Of a stretch of 22,541 nucleotides of DNA, positions 21,438 through 22,541 are shown piece by piece (position 1 is the stretch's first letter; each line of letters starts with the position of its first letter). The notes beneath the pieces are model-generated. The model saw only the letters and a program-made list of their open reading frames with translations, did no database searches and was not told the origin of the DNA. Origin of the DNA: a virus. A program made the position numbers and the translations under genes. The stretch is from positions 1 to 22,541 of the IMG/VR virus record IMGVR_UViG_3300017956_001655; one strand, given 5' to 3'.

Positions 21438-22541
21438 TTAACCTCCAACCTCAGAGAACGCTACACCAGTTCTCGTTGCGATAAAGTTTAGTGTTATGAA
21501 GTTAATTGATCGAGCAGGTTTCACAAATATATCTGCGACAAACTCGTTTCTGTCAATTACTTCCCCAGTGTTGTTAGTAGCATCACATTTAACTAAAAAG
21601 TCTGTGATACCTCTACGACCTTGAACATCTCGTAAGAATGGTTCAATTAAGTTTCTAAACTGCGCTCTAGTAAACTCATCGTTAAATTCAAAGAGTTGGA
21701 ATTTAGATGCTGTAGCAATTGCTTTTTCTAATACTAAAAACAATCTACGAACATTAATTCTATCAAACGCACTTGGTTTTGATAGAGCAGTTTTATCACC
21801 AAATAGAACTACACCTTGTCCTGGGAAGTTTACAACAGGATTAACTCTTGCACGATACAAGAAATCTCTGTTTGCTTTATTAGGATTGTATGAAAGTTTA
21901 ATTGCGTTTCTTACATTACCACGATTCAAACCTCCTGGAGAGAACCATGGATCCGCAACTCTATCAGTGTAAGCACATAAACCAGCAGTGTCACCATTCA
22001 TTGGGACAAAACGATATACATCGTTATACTTGTCATACATGTACTTATAACCACTATCGAATACCATGTAAGATGAAGAAGGACATAAGTCAAATGCTTC
22101 AGTTACATTGTCAGTTTGTGTATTACTATCAGTAACACCAACTGTAGCAGAACGATAAGGCGAAACAAAACCAACACAATCTCTTCTTGTTTCAACAACA
22201 TTTGTAAGCATTGTTACAAAAGTATCTTGACCAGCAGCACTGTCAGTAGTTAAACTTGATGAACCACCAAGAATTAAGTTTACATCAATGTTATCTGTGT
22301 CTAGATATTTTTCAAATGCAGTTTGCATTTCACCAGCAGTTACCGCATAATCGTCAGTGCCACCAGAAAGTGTTGTTAATGTTGGAGTATCTACTGCTGT
22401 ATAAGAAGAAGTAGTATCAGTACCCCAGTTTGTACCACTTGTGTTATGATCCATCCAGTAAACGAAAGCAGATTGTCTGAATATTACATCAGGGTAATAA
22501 ATGCTATCACCTTGTGGCGATTTAGCACTTGAGTTTTTAGA
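21438..22541 (-). CDS. 18: Tail sheath protein gp18, C-terminal part (5' end outside window)
   Basis: The contractile sheath of the T4-type tail. The frame is open from the last base of the window, so the real start lies beyond 22541; the ATG at 22454 is internal. Visible are 367 residues. They match the C-terminal half of T4-type gp18: a variable domain rich in Ser, Thr and Gly, then DPWFSPGGLNRG, IKLSYNPNKANRD, NPVVNFPGQGVVLFGDKT, FDRINVRRLFLVLEKAIA and the FEFNDEFTRAQFRNLIEPFLRDVQGRRGI segment, ending in PARSINFITLNFIATRTGVAF. This end region forms the conserved sheath core that carries the inter-subunit linkage. Followed by gp19 after 2 bp. Confidence 0.97.
   Translation of the reverse strand, partial: SKNSSAKSPQGDSIYYPDVIFRQSAFVYWMDHNTSGTNWGTDTTSSYTAVDTPTLTTLSGGTDDYAVTAGEMQTAFEKYLDTDNIDVNLILGGSSSLTTDSAAGQDTFVTMLTNVVETRRDCVGFVSPYRSATVGVTDSNTQTDNVTEAFDLCPSSSYMVFDSGYKYMYDKYNDVYRFVPMNGDTAGLCAYTDRVADPWFSPGGLNRGNVRNAIKLSYNPNKANRDFLYRARVNPVVNFPGQGVVLFGDKTALSKPSAFDRINVRRLFLVLEKAIATASKFQLFEFNDEFTRAQFRNLIEPFLRDVQGRRGITDFLVKCDATNNTGEVIDRNEFVADIFVKPARSINFITLNFIATRTGVAFSEVGG

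Noticed and set aside
1-22541. tRNA genes, CRISPR arrays, insertion sequences, integrase or attachment sites
   Set aside because: Gaps between genes are at most about 150 bases and hold only promoters and hairpins; no cloverleaf, repeat-spacer array or transposase was seen.

Overview
The window is a gene-dense, AT-rich piece of the genome of a T4-like contractile-tailed phage. All 31 genes I can support lie on the minus strand. Protein sequences and gene order match the T4 core: tail sheath gp18, tube gp19, portal gp20, prohead protease gp21, scaffold gp22, major capsid gp23, then UvsY, UvsW, gp55, gp47, gp46, gp45, gp44, gp62, RegA and the first codons of DNA polymerase gp43. The added genes (Hsp20, peptide deformylase, 2OG-Fe(II) oxygenases, peroxiredoxin, IscU, a RimK-like ligase) and the low GC suggest a marine T4-like myovirus of the cyanophage/pelagiphage kind. 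The host is inferred: no photosynthesis gene or other host-specific marker is present.

Layout in transcription order (high to low coordinates). 22541-14050 is the virion module: gp18 (5' part outside the window), gp19, gp20, two small prohead-core-position genes (58 and 83 aa; the first is short and easily missed), a tandem pair of paralogous beta-rich proteins, gp21, gp22, gp23, and a second tube-fold protein where cyanophages place gp3. 14015-11083 is recombination: UvsY, a 2OG-Fe(II) oxygenase, UvsW and an LSm-like protein of unknown role. 10930-7008 holds late sigma factor gp55 and the gp47/gp46 recombination nuclease, with a DEDDh exonuclease gene between the two subunits. 6973-4630 is an accessory block inserted between gp46 and gp45: deformylase, peroxiredoxin, Hsp20 and an oxygenase-like protein that has lost its metal ligands. 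4616-2188 is the replication cluster gp45-gp44-gp62-regA. 2187-114 is a second accessory block before gp43: IscU, a RimK/retropepsin-like fusion and an 83-aa helical protein.

Regulation is unusually readable. Seven exact copies of the T4 late octamer TATAAATA occur on the coding strand; six sit just upstream of hsp20, uvsY, the gp3-like gene, gp23, gp22 and gp20. Four sigma70-type promoters with exactly 17-bp spacers precede gp43, the oxygenase-like gene, def and gp55. A strong intrinsic terminator with a UUCG loop closes gp23. Many genes are joined by 1-11 bp overlaps, implying translational coupling. gp55 and the sliding clamp gp45 encoded here would drive the late promoters of the virion genes in the same window.

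The observations most worth checking are the phage RimK-protease fusion coupled to a complete IscU, the metal-ligand-less oxygenase homologue behind a promoter with dyad symmetry, the late promoter and 5' hairpin of hsp20, predicted (nearly) leaderless mRNAs for the gp3-like gene and def, and the tandem paralogs between gp20 and gp21. No gene-free stretch exceeds about 150 bases.
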